Positions 56,025 through 63,225 of a DNA stretch of 64,000 bases are shown piece after piece. How positions within the stretch are numbered: position 1 is the first letter of the stretch; each line of letters starts with the position of its first letter. This stretch comes from an uncultured Christensenella sp. Lineage in GTDB: Bacteria > Bacillota > Clostridia > Christensenellales > Borkfalkiaceae. Position numbers and translations under genes: made by a program. The stretch is taken from contig CAJUET010000001.1 in assembly GCA_910585595.1 (NCBI GenBank), positions 183,647 to 247,646 on the forward strand, in the 5' to 3' direction. The notes under the pieces are model-generated. The model did not search any database. It had not been told where the DNA came from and saw nothing but the letters and a program-made list of their open reading frames with translations.

Positions 56025-56552
56025 ATGGAAAACGAAGTTTTGCAGGCAATTAAGACAAGAAGAAGCATTCGCTCGTTCAGCGAAAATGGTGTTCCAGACG
56101 GACTGCTTGAAGCTGTGTTGGAAGCTGGAACACACGCCCCTACGGGAGGCGGCAAGCAATCGCCCATTATTATCGCTATCAAAGATCCTGTCTACCGCAA
56201 AGAAATAGCTTGCCTCAATGCCGAAGTCATGGGAAAAGATACCGATCCGTATTACGGGGCACCGATTGTAATTCTCGTGCTTGCGGACGGGAAAGCAAGT
56301 ACTTTTGTGGAAGACGGGAGTTGCGTGCTGGAAAATATGATGCTCGCCGCGCACGCTTTGGGACTCGGTTCCGTATGGGTACACCGCGAACGTGAAATTT
56401 TTGACGGCGAAAAAGGTAAGGCGCTTCTCCGCAAATGGGGGTTGCCCGAAACATTGCGCGGCGTTGGAGCGCTTGCATTCGGATACTCCAACCCTACAGT
56501 CAAACTTCCTGCGACTGTCGCGAGGAAATCCGATTATATCGTAAAAATCTGA
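56025..56552 (+). CDS. Nitroreductase family protein
   Basis: FMN-dependent oxidoreductase. 175 residues from ATG 56025 (GGAGGT 7 bases upstream); in-frame codons further upstream (55957) would run through the attenuator. N-terminus ENEVLQAIKTRRSIRSFSENGV is the FMN-binding hallmark; THAPTGGGKQSP and DGSCVLENMMLAAHALGLGSVW follow. Small single-domain nitroreductases may reduce quinones, nitro compounds or act in detoxification. It precedes a MATE exporter by 18 bases, so the pair may modify and export a toxic compound. It lies in the cassette between the two 73-bp repeats. Confidence 0.88.
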   Translation: MENEVLQAIKTRRSIRSFSENGVPDGLLEAVLEAGTHAPTGGGKQSPIIIAIKDPVYRKEIACLNAEVMGKDTDPYYGAPIVILVLADGKASTFVEDGSCVLENMMLAAHALGLGSVWVHREREIFDGEKGKALLRKWGLPETLRGVGALAFGYSNPTVKLPATVARKSDYIVKI

Positions 56553-56570
56553 CCGTAGGAGGGTTTACTC

Positions 56571-57914
56571 GTGGATCAGACTTTTATGAAAGAAAAACCT
56601 ATATTGCCGTTGGTACTGAAAATGGCGCTACCGATGGTCATATCTATGCTTGTCAATTCGCTCTATAATATCATTGACAGCTTCTTTGTTTCGCAATTCA
56701 GTGAAAACGCTATGACCGCTATTTCTATCGTCTATCCGCTGCAAAATCTTGCAAATGCGGTGGGTGTCGGATTCGGTATCGGGGTCAATGCCACAGTCGC
56801 CTACTATCTCGGAGCAAATAACGGACGTGCGGCAAACCGTTCGGCAACGCTTGGCATTCTTCTCAGTGCGCTACACGGGATTGTGCTTGCCGGCCTCTGT
56901 GTGCTCTGCACACGCCCATTCATCTTCCTTTTTACCGATAGCGAAGAGATTGCTACATACGGTATTAAATATTTCTATGTCGTTATCGCATTCGCACCCG
57001 TACTTACACTTGGCATGATGTTTGAAAAGTTATTGCAGGCAACGGGCAGAATGAAAACGACAATGTTCTGTATGGCAATTGGCGCAATCGCCAACATATT
57101 CCTAGACCCGCTCTTTATTTTTGGGGCAGGGGTTATCCCTGAGATGGGTGTGTTCGGGGCGGCGCTCGCAACAGGAATAGGGCAAACACTCTCATTAATC
57201 GGTTATATTGTCGTGTTCTTAATTGCAAAGATACCCATTCGGCTACGGATGGAACATCGTGGCGAGGAAAAAATTTGCCGTAAACTGTATCTTTTGGGTA
57301 TCCCAGCTTCTCTCAATATGGCATTGCCTTCTTTTATGATAATGTTCCTAAATATGATTTTGTCTGCATTCGCTGAAGTCTATGTCTTGATTTTGGGGAT
57401 CTACTATAAATTGCAGACGTTTCTCTATTTTACCATCAACGGCATCGTTCAAGGGATACGCCCGTTGGTGAGTTACAACCTTGGGGCGGAACGAAATGAC
57501 AGGGTTATAGGAATATTCAAAGTTACGCTACTTTTAAGTTTCATTGTTATGGTCATTGGCACAATCCTATGTCTTGTATGCCCTGTGCAATTGATGGGAA
57601 TATTTACAAACACGCCGCAAACGGCGGAACAAGGCGCTATTGCCCTTCGTGTCATAAGCGCAGGCTTTATCGTCTCTGCCGTTTCCGTCGTTATCAGCGG
57701 AACATTTGAGGGATTGGGGAAAGGGCTGCCTTCCTTGGTCATATCACTGTTAAGATATATTGCAATTCTTCCGATTGCATTTCTTATGTCTTATCTGTTT
57801 CAAGCTGTTGGCGTATGGAATTCGTTTTGGGTTACGGAATTGATTTCTGCTATCGTATCGTGTGTACTATTTTGGTTTTGTTTTGTGAAGAAGTCGCTAA
57901 ACAAAGCTAAATGA
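56571..57914 (+). CDS. MATE family efflux transporter
   Basis: 447 residues with about twelve helices, typical of the MATE family (PMVISMLVNSLYNIIDSFFV, two similar halves with LYKLQTFLYFTINGIVQGIR-like second-half motif). GTG start at 56571 with AGGAGG before it. Cation-driven export of drugs or metabolites; here it follows a nitroreductase in the same transcript. Terminator at 58029. No acquired-resistance subtype can be named from the sequence. Confidence 0.88.
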   Translation: MDQTFMKEKPILPLVLKMALPMVISMLVNSLYNIIDSFFVSQFSENAMTAISIVYPLQNLANAVGVGFGIGVNATVAYYLGANNGRAANRSATLGILLSALHGIVLAGLCVLCTRPFIFLFTDSEEIATYGIKYFYVVIAFAPVLTLGMMFEKLLQATGRMKTTMFCMAIGAIANIFLDPLFIFGAGVIPEMGVFGAALATGIGQTLSLIGYIVVFLIAKIPIRLRMEHRGEEKICRKLYLLGIPASLNMALPSFMIMFLNMILSAFAEVYVLILGIYYKLQTFLYFTINGIVQGIRPLVSYNLGAERNDRVIGIFKVTLLLSFIVMVIGTILCLVCPVQLMGIFTNTPQTAEQGAIALRVISAGFIVSAVSVVISGTFEGLGKGLPSLVISLLRYIAILPIAFLMSYLFQAVGVWNSFWVTELISAIVSCVLFWFCFVKKSLNKAK

Positions 57915-58028
57915 TGTGCAAACTTTTCCTAATCCGCTATGTTAAAATCATGTAAGGTATTGATTTTACATAAAGCAACATGATATTAAATAAAACAGGC
58001 TTGGTGTAAGAAAGTAATTTTATATAGC

Positions 58029-58056
58029 AAAAAGAGGAGCTTCTGCTCCTCTTTTT
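58029..58056 (+). terminator. Terminator after MATE gene
   Basis: AAAAAGAGGAGC-TTCT-GCTCCTCTTTTT; perfect stem. Confidence 0.85.
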
Positions 58057-58069
58057 ATTATGTGATTTA

Positions 58070-58142
58070 GAAATAAAAAGTAAATCCGAACCACTCACTT
58101 GTAACAAGTAAACAATTCGGATTATACTCTTTTGGTGCACCA
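58070..58142. repeat. 73-bp direct repeat, copy 2
   Basis: Identical over 73 bases to 55720-55792, including the final TGGTGCACCA palindrome; sequence differs on both sides. The two copies enclose the nitroreductase-MATE cassette (2.35 kb period). Like copy 1, it begins 13-14 bases after a terminator. Confidence 0.9.
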
Positions 58143-58213
58143 AGACAGACAGAGATTGAACCCGAAATATCTATTCGTAAACGGAATAGCGGGTTTTATC
58201 GCTGAAAGGTAAG

Positions 58214-58247
58214 GAAAAAGCACAAGGTCAAATGCCTTGTGCTTTTT
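58214..58247. terminator. Terminator-like hairpin before lipoprotein gene
   Basis: AAAAAGCACAAGG, 7-base loop, CCTTGTGCTTTTTC. It can serve the minus-strand lipoprotein gene and any plus-strand transcript. Confidence 0.75.
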
Positions 58248-58283
58248 CTATGCCCCACCCAAGAGAACCCACCCTGTGAAAAT

Positions 58284-58703
58284 TTATACTTTTTTATAAA
58301 TCAAATATGATAATTTTCGTTGCACTGGAACATATATTTGAATTTCGTTATCAAATACTTTCGAGTCTTTCATAAGTATTGGCGGCAACTTTGAAAAATT
58401 TATATAATATTCATTATATTTGTCATCAAAATCAATAAATGCTTCTAAACCTTTTGTTTCTTCACCGTTAAAAATAACCTTGTTATCTTTAATTATAATT
58501 TTATCGCCTATATATTCAATTAAGATGTCAACGTCTGCATAGTCGGATAAAGTTTTATCGTTAATATCTAATAAAGTGCAATCGCCGTTTACATCTATAA
58601 CAACTTGTTTAACGACATAAGTTTCTCCGCTGTTCGAACAACCCGCAAATATCAAACATACCATACTGCAAATAAGCAGTAATATCGTAACCGCCTTTTT
58701 CAT
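58284..58703 (-). CDS. Small lipoprotein, unknown function
   Basis: 139 residues from ATG 58703 (GGGAGG 7 bases upstream). A basic N-terminus, a hydrophobic helix (AVTILLLICSMVCLIF) and the lipobox FAGC show lipid anchoring at the outer face of the membrane. The mature part is acidic and beta-rich with no known motif. It lies just downstream of the CRESS-type rep gene, in the same direction, so it may belong to the mobile element as a cargo or surface-exclusion protein, but that is only a guess. Confidence 0.7.
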   Translation of the reverse strand: MKKAVTILLLICSMVCLIFAGCSNSGETYVVKQVVIDVNGDCTLLDINDKTLSDYADVDILIEYIGDKIIIKDNKVIFNGEETKGLEAFIDFDDKYNEYYINFSKLPPILMKDSKVFDNEIQIYVPVQRKLSYLIYKKV

Positions 58704-58753
58704 TTTTGCCTCCCGTTTATTCATTATATGCTTATTTGAATTAAAGCGTTTTA

Positions 58754-59791
58754 TTAAAACGGGCTTTCGCTGTCGTCGTCAATCGGTATTAAGGTTATAG
58801 CCTTTTGTTGTAATTTGCCCGTATGCTTGTTTACGGGCGTTTCTTTGCTTATGTCAAAGTTATATACCGCCGTTATACGCCGTAGTAACGCCGCCCAAGT
58901 TGCAGGCTCGGACTGTTGTATTTTTGTGTATTGCTCCGTAAGCGGTATATTAGAAACAATGTAAACCGTATCATAACAAGCCACGCGGTTAAAGTGCCGT
59001 CCGTGTATTCGTATAGGCTGTCCGTCCAAGTAGTCCAATATTTCCGATATTTTGAACGAACTGCGGAACTCGTCCAAAAACAATACTTTTTCGCCGTTGT
59101 AATCGTCTATCCAGCCGAACTCGTAATTTGTTGTTCTATACACGTCGTCATAGCCGTATTTACCGAAAACGTAACTTGTCTTTCCGCAACCCGCAGAGCC
59201 GTAAATATAATATACCTGCATTTTACGGAATTGCCGTTTGTATTTATTTTCCAAATACGCTTGTCTGTATTCTTTTGCCCATTTCATAACCCTAATAAAG
59301 CGGTTGCCGTGCTTTTTAGATAAGTCGTAAAAACTCATATCGTTTTCAATATCGCGCATTATGTCGGTTAAATCGGTGCGTTCGCCGTCCTCTATGAACT
59401 CGCCGTATTCGTAGTATGTAGGACTAATTCGCGTTTCCTCGTCCATACAGTATAAGCGGGCTTGCGTTCGTTTTGCGCGGCGTTGTTCTATATGCGCGTC
59501 AACGCCTATTGTCTTTTTAGATAAGTATTTTTTAATAGTGGTAAACCATTTCGGTTGTGTGAACTCAAAATACCCTTGATAATGTTCCGTTCCCGTTTCG
59601 GGAGCGCGTTCACGTTGGAATACTACATACCGCAAATCTGATACCGTCTGTAAATACGCCAAAAATTCTTGTTCAGATTGTACGGGGTTATTTACGGTAA
59701 AGCACCAGTCGCGGGCTTGCTTGTTCTTTTTGGGTTGTTCGCTCGTTTCGTCCGTAACCGAAAAATCTATTTTAACCTTGTTTTCGTCCAT
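58754..59791 (-). CDS. rep: CRESS-DNA-type replication initiator (HUH endonuclease + SF3 helicase)
   Basis: Rolling-circle replication protein like those of circoviruses, geminiviruses and bacterial CRESS-like plasmids. 345 residues from ATG 59791 (GGGAG upstream). Endonuclease: motif I WCFTVNN (29-35), motif II EHYQGYFEF (69-77; HxQ type), motif III YCMD with nicking Tyr114; the Lys common three residues after this Tyr is Asp117. Helicase: Walker A GSAGCGKT (198-205), Walker B VLFLDEF (236-242), motif C VYIVSN (276-281), with Arg304/305 near the arginine-finger position. Domain order is as in eukaryotic CRESS viruses. It is followed by a lipoprotein gene and preceded by the origin stem-loop. 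Confidence 0.88.
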   Translation of the reverse strand: MDENKVKIDFSVTDETSEQPKKNKQARDWCFTVNNPVQSEQEFLAYLQTVSDLRYVVFQRERAPETGTEHYQGYFEFTQPKWFTTIKKYLSKKTIGVDAHIEQRRAKRTQARLYCMDEETRISPTYYEYGEFIEDGERTDLTDIMRDIENDMSFYDLSKKHGNRFIRVMKWAKEYRQAYLENKYKRQFRKMQVYYIYGSAGCGKTSYVFGKYGYDDVYRTTNYEFGWIDDYNGEKVLFLDEFRSSFKISEILDYLDGQPIRIHGRHFNRVACYDTVYIVSNIPLTEQYTKIQQSEPATWAALLRRITAVYNFDISKETPVNKHTGKLQQKAITLIPIDDDSESPF

Positions 59792-59835
59792 AATAAAAAC
59801 TCCCTTATGTAATAAAATTGCCGCCAAATACGTTA

Positions 59836-59896
59836 CACTATGACATAGTGGCGTGGTAATACTATACGCCACGCGCGGGCGGCAAGCCGCCCGCGC
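59836..59896 (-). other. CRESS-type replication origin (stem-loop with nonanucleotide) and flanking hairpins
   Basis: Minus strand: stem GTGGCGT/ACGCCAC (59872-59866 and 59854-59848) with the 11-base loop ATAGTATTACC, which contains TAGTATTAC, the nonanucleotide where CRESS Reps nick (TAGTATT/AC). On one side a 15-bp palindrome CACTATGACATAGTG (59836-59850) overlaps the stem; on the other an 11-bp GC stem GCGCGGGCGGC/GCCGCCCGCGC (59873-59896) abuts it. The stem is 57 bases before the rep ATG. Confidence 0.82.
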
Positions 59897-60113
59897 CCGT
59901 TGCCGTTGCGTTTGCGAAATAATCGCTTAATTGCTTTTCGTTGCGTTTAATCATAATTGTCGATATGCGGTGCATAACGCTTTCTTGCGTTTCCGTCATA
60001 CCGCTTTTGTTCATTGCCGACACCTTGACATATAAGGGTACGTTTATCATAGACGAGCCGTCTTTATTGCGTAACGCGATATACGCAACGACCTGATACA
60101 ATTCTTTTCCCAT
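59862..60113 (-). CDS. Small protein of the CRESS-type element, unknown
   Basis: 83 residues (MGKELYQVVAYIALRNKDGSS start). Mixed alpha/beta in prediction by eye; no known motif. GGGGGCG lies before the ATG and the gene starts 3 bases after the sigma-like gene stop. Its stop codon lies inside the origin stem, and its last residues (GAGGLPPARGV) are encoded by the GC-rich hairpin, so the coding end and the origin share DNA. Position suggests a replication accessory role. Confidence 0.6.
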   Translation of the reverse strand: MGKELYQVVAYIALRNKDGSSMINVPLYVKVSAMNKSGMTETQESVMHRISTIMIKRNEKQLSDYFANATATGAGGLPPARGV

Positions 60114-60116
60114 AGT

Positions 60117-60521
60117 CTACGCCCCCAAATGTTTCCGCAAATGCTTGTACACCGTTTTCATTTGTTGCGATATTGCAGATTTTGATAACCCTTTTTCTCT
60201 TGCGATAGCGCGGAATGTCTTTTCCTCGAAAAATGCTTTATGTATGAGTTCGCGCCGCTTGTCCGTAAGGCATAACATTGCCTTGCGTATGCTTGCGATA
60301 TTCTCTTTCCGTATGTAAAGTTCGAGCGGGCTTTCCGTGCGTGTGTCCTCAAAGTCTATTCCCATATCGGTAAAATAGTAGAGCGAGGTATGCCGCCTTG
60401 TTTCTTTCCAATGGTTGCGCTTTTCTTGTTGTAATAATTCCAAGTGTATCAAATATATATCTTCCGTAACCTCGACGGTGCTTGTTGTTCCGTCTGCAAA
60501 TGTATATTTGATAGTTTGCAT
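60117..60521 (-). CDS. Sigma-70-like region 4 protein of a mobile element
   Basis: 134 residues from ATG 60521 (GGTGGAGG upstream; the first in-frame ATG at 60545 has none). The C-terminal half (LTDKRRELIHKAFFEEKTFRAIAREKGLSKSAISQQMKTVYKHL) is a sigma-region-4 helix-turn-helix as in small sigma-like factors of Tn916/Tn1549-type elements. The region-2 part is missing, so it is not a full sigma factor; it may activate element promoters or bind the origin. It heads the rep operon (this gene, small protein, rep). Confidence 0.75.
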   Translation of the reverse strand: MQTIKYTFADGTTSTVEVTEDIYLIHLELLQQEKRNHWKETRRHTSLYYFTDMGIDFEDTRTESPLELYIRKENIASIRKAMLCLTDKRRELIHKAFFEEKTFRAIAREKGLSKSAISQQMKTVYKHLRKHLGA

Positions 60522-60545
60522 ATAAAAACCTCCACCTATAAGCAC

Positions 60546-60936
60546 GGCAGAGGGTAAAAGTTTCGGTTTTTTTTGAAAATTTTTTTAATTGTTTGCATTT
60601 TGAAAACCCTCAGATTTTGATTTTTTTGTTAAAAAATCGCTGTCGGCGGTTTTCGCCGTATATAGAAAAGCCCCGACAGCGTGCAATACGCCGACGGGGT
60701 GCAATAGCCCATAAATGAAAAAAGACCGAACGAAAGCAAACCCTATTAAGGCGGTATTGCTCCGTTTCGGCACTTTCTTGTATGCTGAATTTGGCTCGAA
60801 AACAGATTAAAATATTCTGCGGTATTTATGCATAAAAATATAAAATCCGCCGTTCGGAGTATAACATTTCTAACAGCGGCAAAAATAAAAGGCTTTGTCA
60901 GATTATCACTTATTTTATAGAAAAAGAACGCCCGTT
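60546..60936. other. Gene-free region with mutually exclusive hairpins
   Basis: 390 bases between the rep operon and the cargo operon. A stem GCTGTCGG (60639-60646)/CCGACAGC (60673-60680) competes with CCCCG (60671-60675)/CGGGG (60695-60699). The 8-mer GTGCAATA occurs at 60681 and 60699, and each lies in a hairpin loop. It looks like a control region, copy-control RNA or iteron pair for the replicon. No convincing gene. Confidence 0.5.
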
Positions 60937-60947
60937 TTAGGCGTTCT
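60921..60947 (-). terminator. Terminator of the cargo operon
   Basis: Minus strand AAGAACGCC, 7-base loop, GGCGTTCTT followed by TTTC; it overlaps the stop codon of the zinc-ribbon gene. Confidence 0.7.
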
Positions 60948-61116
60948 TAATATTTGTACTTATAATTCCGTTATTGATTGTAACGTGTATGTATTTTTCG
61001 CATTTCGGACATTTTATATAGCCCTCTAAACCGTTTTGTGCTTGAATGAGAACGGCTTTACAATTCGGACAGCAAGCGTAAAAATACGACGCTTTTATTG
61101 TTTTGTTTTCGTCCAT
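60937..61116 (-). CDS. Small zinc-ribbon protein
   Basis: 59 residues: MDENKTIKASYFYACCPNCK at the start, then Cys36-Pro-Lys-Cys39 in KCPKCEKYIHV. Two CxxC pairs (C16/C19 and C36/C39, plus C15) 17 residues apart form a zinc ribbon. It starts 8 bases after the PEBP gene stop, so it is the last gene of that operon. Such proteins bind nucleic acid or protein partners; the role here is unknown. Confidence 0.7.
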   Translation of the reverse strand: MDENKTIKASYFYACCPNCKAVLIQAQNGLEGYIKCPKCEKYIHVTINNGIISTNIKNA

Positions 61117-61124
61117 ATTCCCGC

Positions 61125-61610
61125 CTATTCAAATTCGCCCAAGATAGAGCCTTTTTGCAATATGTGATTATGGGCTATTTTTAGAAAGGCTTTTTTGCTT
61201 TTATTTGCACTTAATTCGATTGTGCAGTCAAGCGAATAAACAGTAAAACGATAGATATGCATTTTTCCTTTGGGCGGTTTTGGTCCCGCATAGCGGTGCA
61301 AACCGTAAGCAAATCCTTGTATGGCGTATCCTAACGACGGCACTATTTTTCCCTTTGGAATACCTTTTTCAATTCTATTATCAGCCGCAATATTCCAAAT
61401 GCACCAATGTGTAAAGTCTTTAATTATATGTGTGGTGTCCTCTAATGTTATGGCTATTGTTTTTGCTTTTGGCGATAAATTATGTATTATAATTTCAGGC
61501 GAAATATCTTTTCCGCGCCCCGTATATTCAATAGGGAATTTGCCGCCGTTTTCTAACCCTACAATACTAAATTCCAGAAGCGAATAGTTTTGTATAGCGA
61601 TATTTTTCAT
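61125..61610 (-). CDS. YbhB/YbcL family (PEBP-like) protein
   Basis: 161 residues, phosphatidylethanolamine-binding-protein fold. Marks are the FTHWCIWNI strand and the ligand-site HRYAGPKPPKGKMHIYRFTV. The bacterial members have no settled biochemical role. AAGGAG lies before the ATG. It is third in the TetR-MBL-PEBP-zinc ribbon operon of the mobile element, so it is cargo and may deal with a small molecule or stress. Confidence 0.88.
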   Translation of the reverse strand: MKNIAIQNYSLLEFSIVGLENGGKFPIEYTGRGKDISPEIIIHNLSPKAKTIAITLEDTTHIIKDFTHWCIWNIAADNRIEKGIPKGKIVPSLGYAIQGFAYGLHRYAGPKPPKGKMHIYRFTVYSLDCTIELSANKSKKAFLKIAHNHILQKGSILGEFE

Positions 61611-61626
61611 TTTTGCTCCTTGTCGT

Positions 61627-62352
61627 TTATCGTTTAAGTATTCGCAACTTTATTCTTTCGAGATAGCGCCTGTTCTTTTTCAAGAGAGCAATATCAAAAG
61701 GTTTACCGTGCGCGGGGTAGATTGCTTTTATCTTTTCATTGTCGATTAACTTGTCCCAAGTGTGTTTATAATCGTCAAGATTTTCAACAAAAATAATGAT
61801 TTTATGTTTGCTCGGAAAACCGTTCATCGCCGCATCGCCGCAAAATAAAGTTCCGTCGTCAAACAATAAACCCATTTGGTCGTCAGTATGACCTTGTAAA
61901 AAAACTATTTCGGCGTTTATTCCGTAAGTGCGTAAATTATCAATATTTTCACAATCAATAGTTTTATGACTTTGTAAATTCACAATCGGAAAGGTGTGTT
62001 CGCCTTTCCCCATTAAGCGCATAAATTTACAAAACAAGTATGCCCGCAGAGTAGTACACCCGCCTACAAAGCGATTGTGCCCCTCTGAAAACCTATTTTT
62101 ACTTAACAAATTAGTTATTAAAGTTATGTGCGGAAAATTATTTAACAGTTCGGCTAAAAAGCCTATATGGTCGTCGTGGGCGTGTGTAATAAATACATAT
62201 TTTATTTGTTCCTTTTGAATACGGTGTTTAGATAGATTTTTAATAAAACGTTTATATCCGTTTGAATAGCCCGTGTCGATTAACAAAAATCCGTCGTTTA
62301 ATTCGACCAAATATTGATTTACAACTCTATTTCCCAAGTTTAATATTTTCAT
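61627..62352 (-). CDS. MBL-fold metallohydrolase
   Basis: 241 residues from ATG 62352 (AAAGGAC upstream), overlapping the TetR stop by 26 bases. Zinc-binding ITHAHDDHIG, a second His in FLQGHTDDQMG, Asp in LFCGDAAM and a last His in YPAHGKPF form a complete two-metal site. Similar proteins are lactonases, glyoxalase II-like or other hydrolases; the sequence does not fix the substrate. It is the first enzyme gene after the TetR regulator, so a detoxification job is plausible. Confidence 0.85.
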   Translation of the reverse strand: MKILNLGNRVVNQYLVELNDGFLLIDTGYSNGYKRFIKNLSKHRIQKEQIKYVFITHAHDDHIGFLAELLNNFPHITLITNLLSKNRFSEGHNRFVGGCTTLRAYLFCKFMRLMGKGEHTFPIVNLQSHKTIDCENIDNLRTYGINAEIVFLQGHTDDQMGLLFDDGTLFCGDAAMNGFPSKHKIIIFVENLDDYKHTWDKLIDNEKIKAIYPAHGKPFDIALLKKNRRYLERIKLRILKR

Positions 62353-62908
62353 TTTCTTTAAGTCCTTTAAGAAGTATGCCAACACCGACATTAAAACTGT
62401 CTCTTATAGACACAGAATTACCAAAACTATCGTGCTGAACTAAATAAACATAACCTTGTAAAAAACTGCGGAATACTCGTATAGTATGAACTTCGTATTT
62501 TTCACTTAAATTATAGGCGGATAACACTTGCCGTATAGTTTCTATTAAGCCGCTTGTAGCCGCTATTGTTTCTTGCGATATATGCTGGTTATAAGATTGC
62601 ATAATGTTGAACAGCCCTAAATGTTCCAATGTAAAATTCAAATATGCGGCACACATAGATTTAATAGCGTCGTCTTTTGATTTGCCGATTGCTGCTTGCA
62701 TTACTCTATATTCAAGTTGTTTCCAACCGTAAAGCATAAGCGCAGTATGCAAATCAGATAAACTGTTAAAATGGTTATATAGAGAGGGTGAACGTACCCC
62801 CAATTTATCTGCCAATACTTTTAGAGTTAAATTTTCTGCGCCTATCTTATCAACTATTTCCATAGCCGATTGCAAAATTATGTCTTTGGTTAATCCTATT
62901 CTTGACAT
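62327..62908 (-). CDS. TetR family transcriptional regulator
   Basis: 193 residues. N-terminal helix-turn-helix LTLKVLADKLGVRSPSLYNHF is a clear TetR DNA-binding domain; the C-terminal ligand-binding domain is helical. AAGGAG before the ATG. A palindrome lies in the spacer of its own promoter, so the gene is probably autoregulated and controls the following MBL, PEBP and zinc-ribbon genes. The ligand is unknown. Confidence 0.9.
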   Translation of the reverse strand: MSRIGLTKDIILQSAMEIVDKIGAENLTLKVLADKLGVRSPSLYNHFNSLSDLHTALMLYGWKQLEYRVMQAAIGKSKDDAIKSMCAAYLNFTLEHLGLFNIMQSYNQHISQETIAATSGLIETIRQVLSAYNLSEKYEVHTIRVFRSFLQGYVYLVQHDSFGNSVSIRDSFNVGVGILLKGLKENENIKLGK

Positions 62909-62949
62909 TGTTTGCTCCTTATGGTATATTATAAACTAATTCTAATTAT

Positions 62950-62978
62950 ATTTTATCTAATCAGATTAGTTTTGTCAA
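62950..62978 (-). promoter_or_regulatory. TetR operon promoter with palindromic operator
   Basis: Minus strand TTGACA (62978-62973), 17-bp spacer, TAAAAT (62955-62950). The spacer holds the 13-bp palindrome CTAATCTGATTAG (62957-62969), the expected operator form; a related half-site ACTAATTCTAAT lies at 62935. Confidence 0.75.
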
Positions 62979-62992
62979 GTAAAAACATAGAT

Positions 62993-63175
62993 TTGTTATT
63001 CGCTTGTGCTTACCGTCTGGGGACGGAATACGCCGCCTTGACAAATTGTAAAGGGCGACGATTTATCTCCCGTTAGGCATAAAACCGTCGTCGCCTACGG
63101 CGCAAACCCTTGACAATTTGCCTGCGGCGGCATTTTTGGCTGGTTAAGACGGTAAGCACCAAAGCGAACAACAAA
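62993..63175. repeat. Nested long inverted repeat (~180 bp)
   Basis: Outer arms of about 27 bp (62993-63018 and 63147-63175; TTCGCTT...GCTTACCGTCT pairs with AGACGGTAAGC...AAGCGAA) with two differences. A middle pair holds CAAATTGT and AAGGG with their complements (63031-63055 and 63106-63131). The inner stem is GGCGACGA/TCGTCGCC (63054-63061, 63088-63095). It lies between the TetR promoter and the recombinase gene. Possible MITE-like unit, recombination site or oriT. Confidence 0.75.
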
Positions 63176-63225
63176 ATTTTTAAGCCGCAGTCCGCACACA
63201 CGCAGACGGCGCAAAGGAGCAGACA

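Larger units (their letters stand above)
57915..58283. other. Non-coding region with two terminators and repeat copy 2
   Basis: 369 bases with no gene. It contains the MATE terminator (58029-58056), the second 73-bp repeat (58070-58142) and a second terminator hairpin (58214-58247) before the convergent lipoprotein gene. Confidence 0.8.

Noticed and set aside
60715..60810. 31-codon plus-strand open frame (MKKDRTKANPIK start)
   Set aside because: No ribosome site, no recognised family, and it lies within the structured control region.
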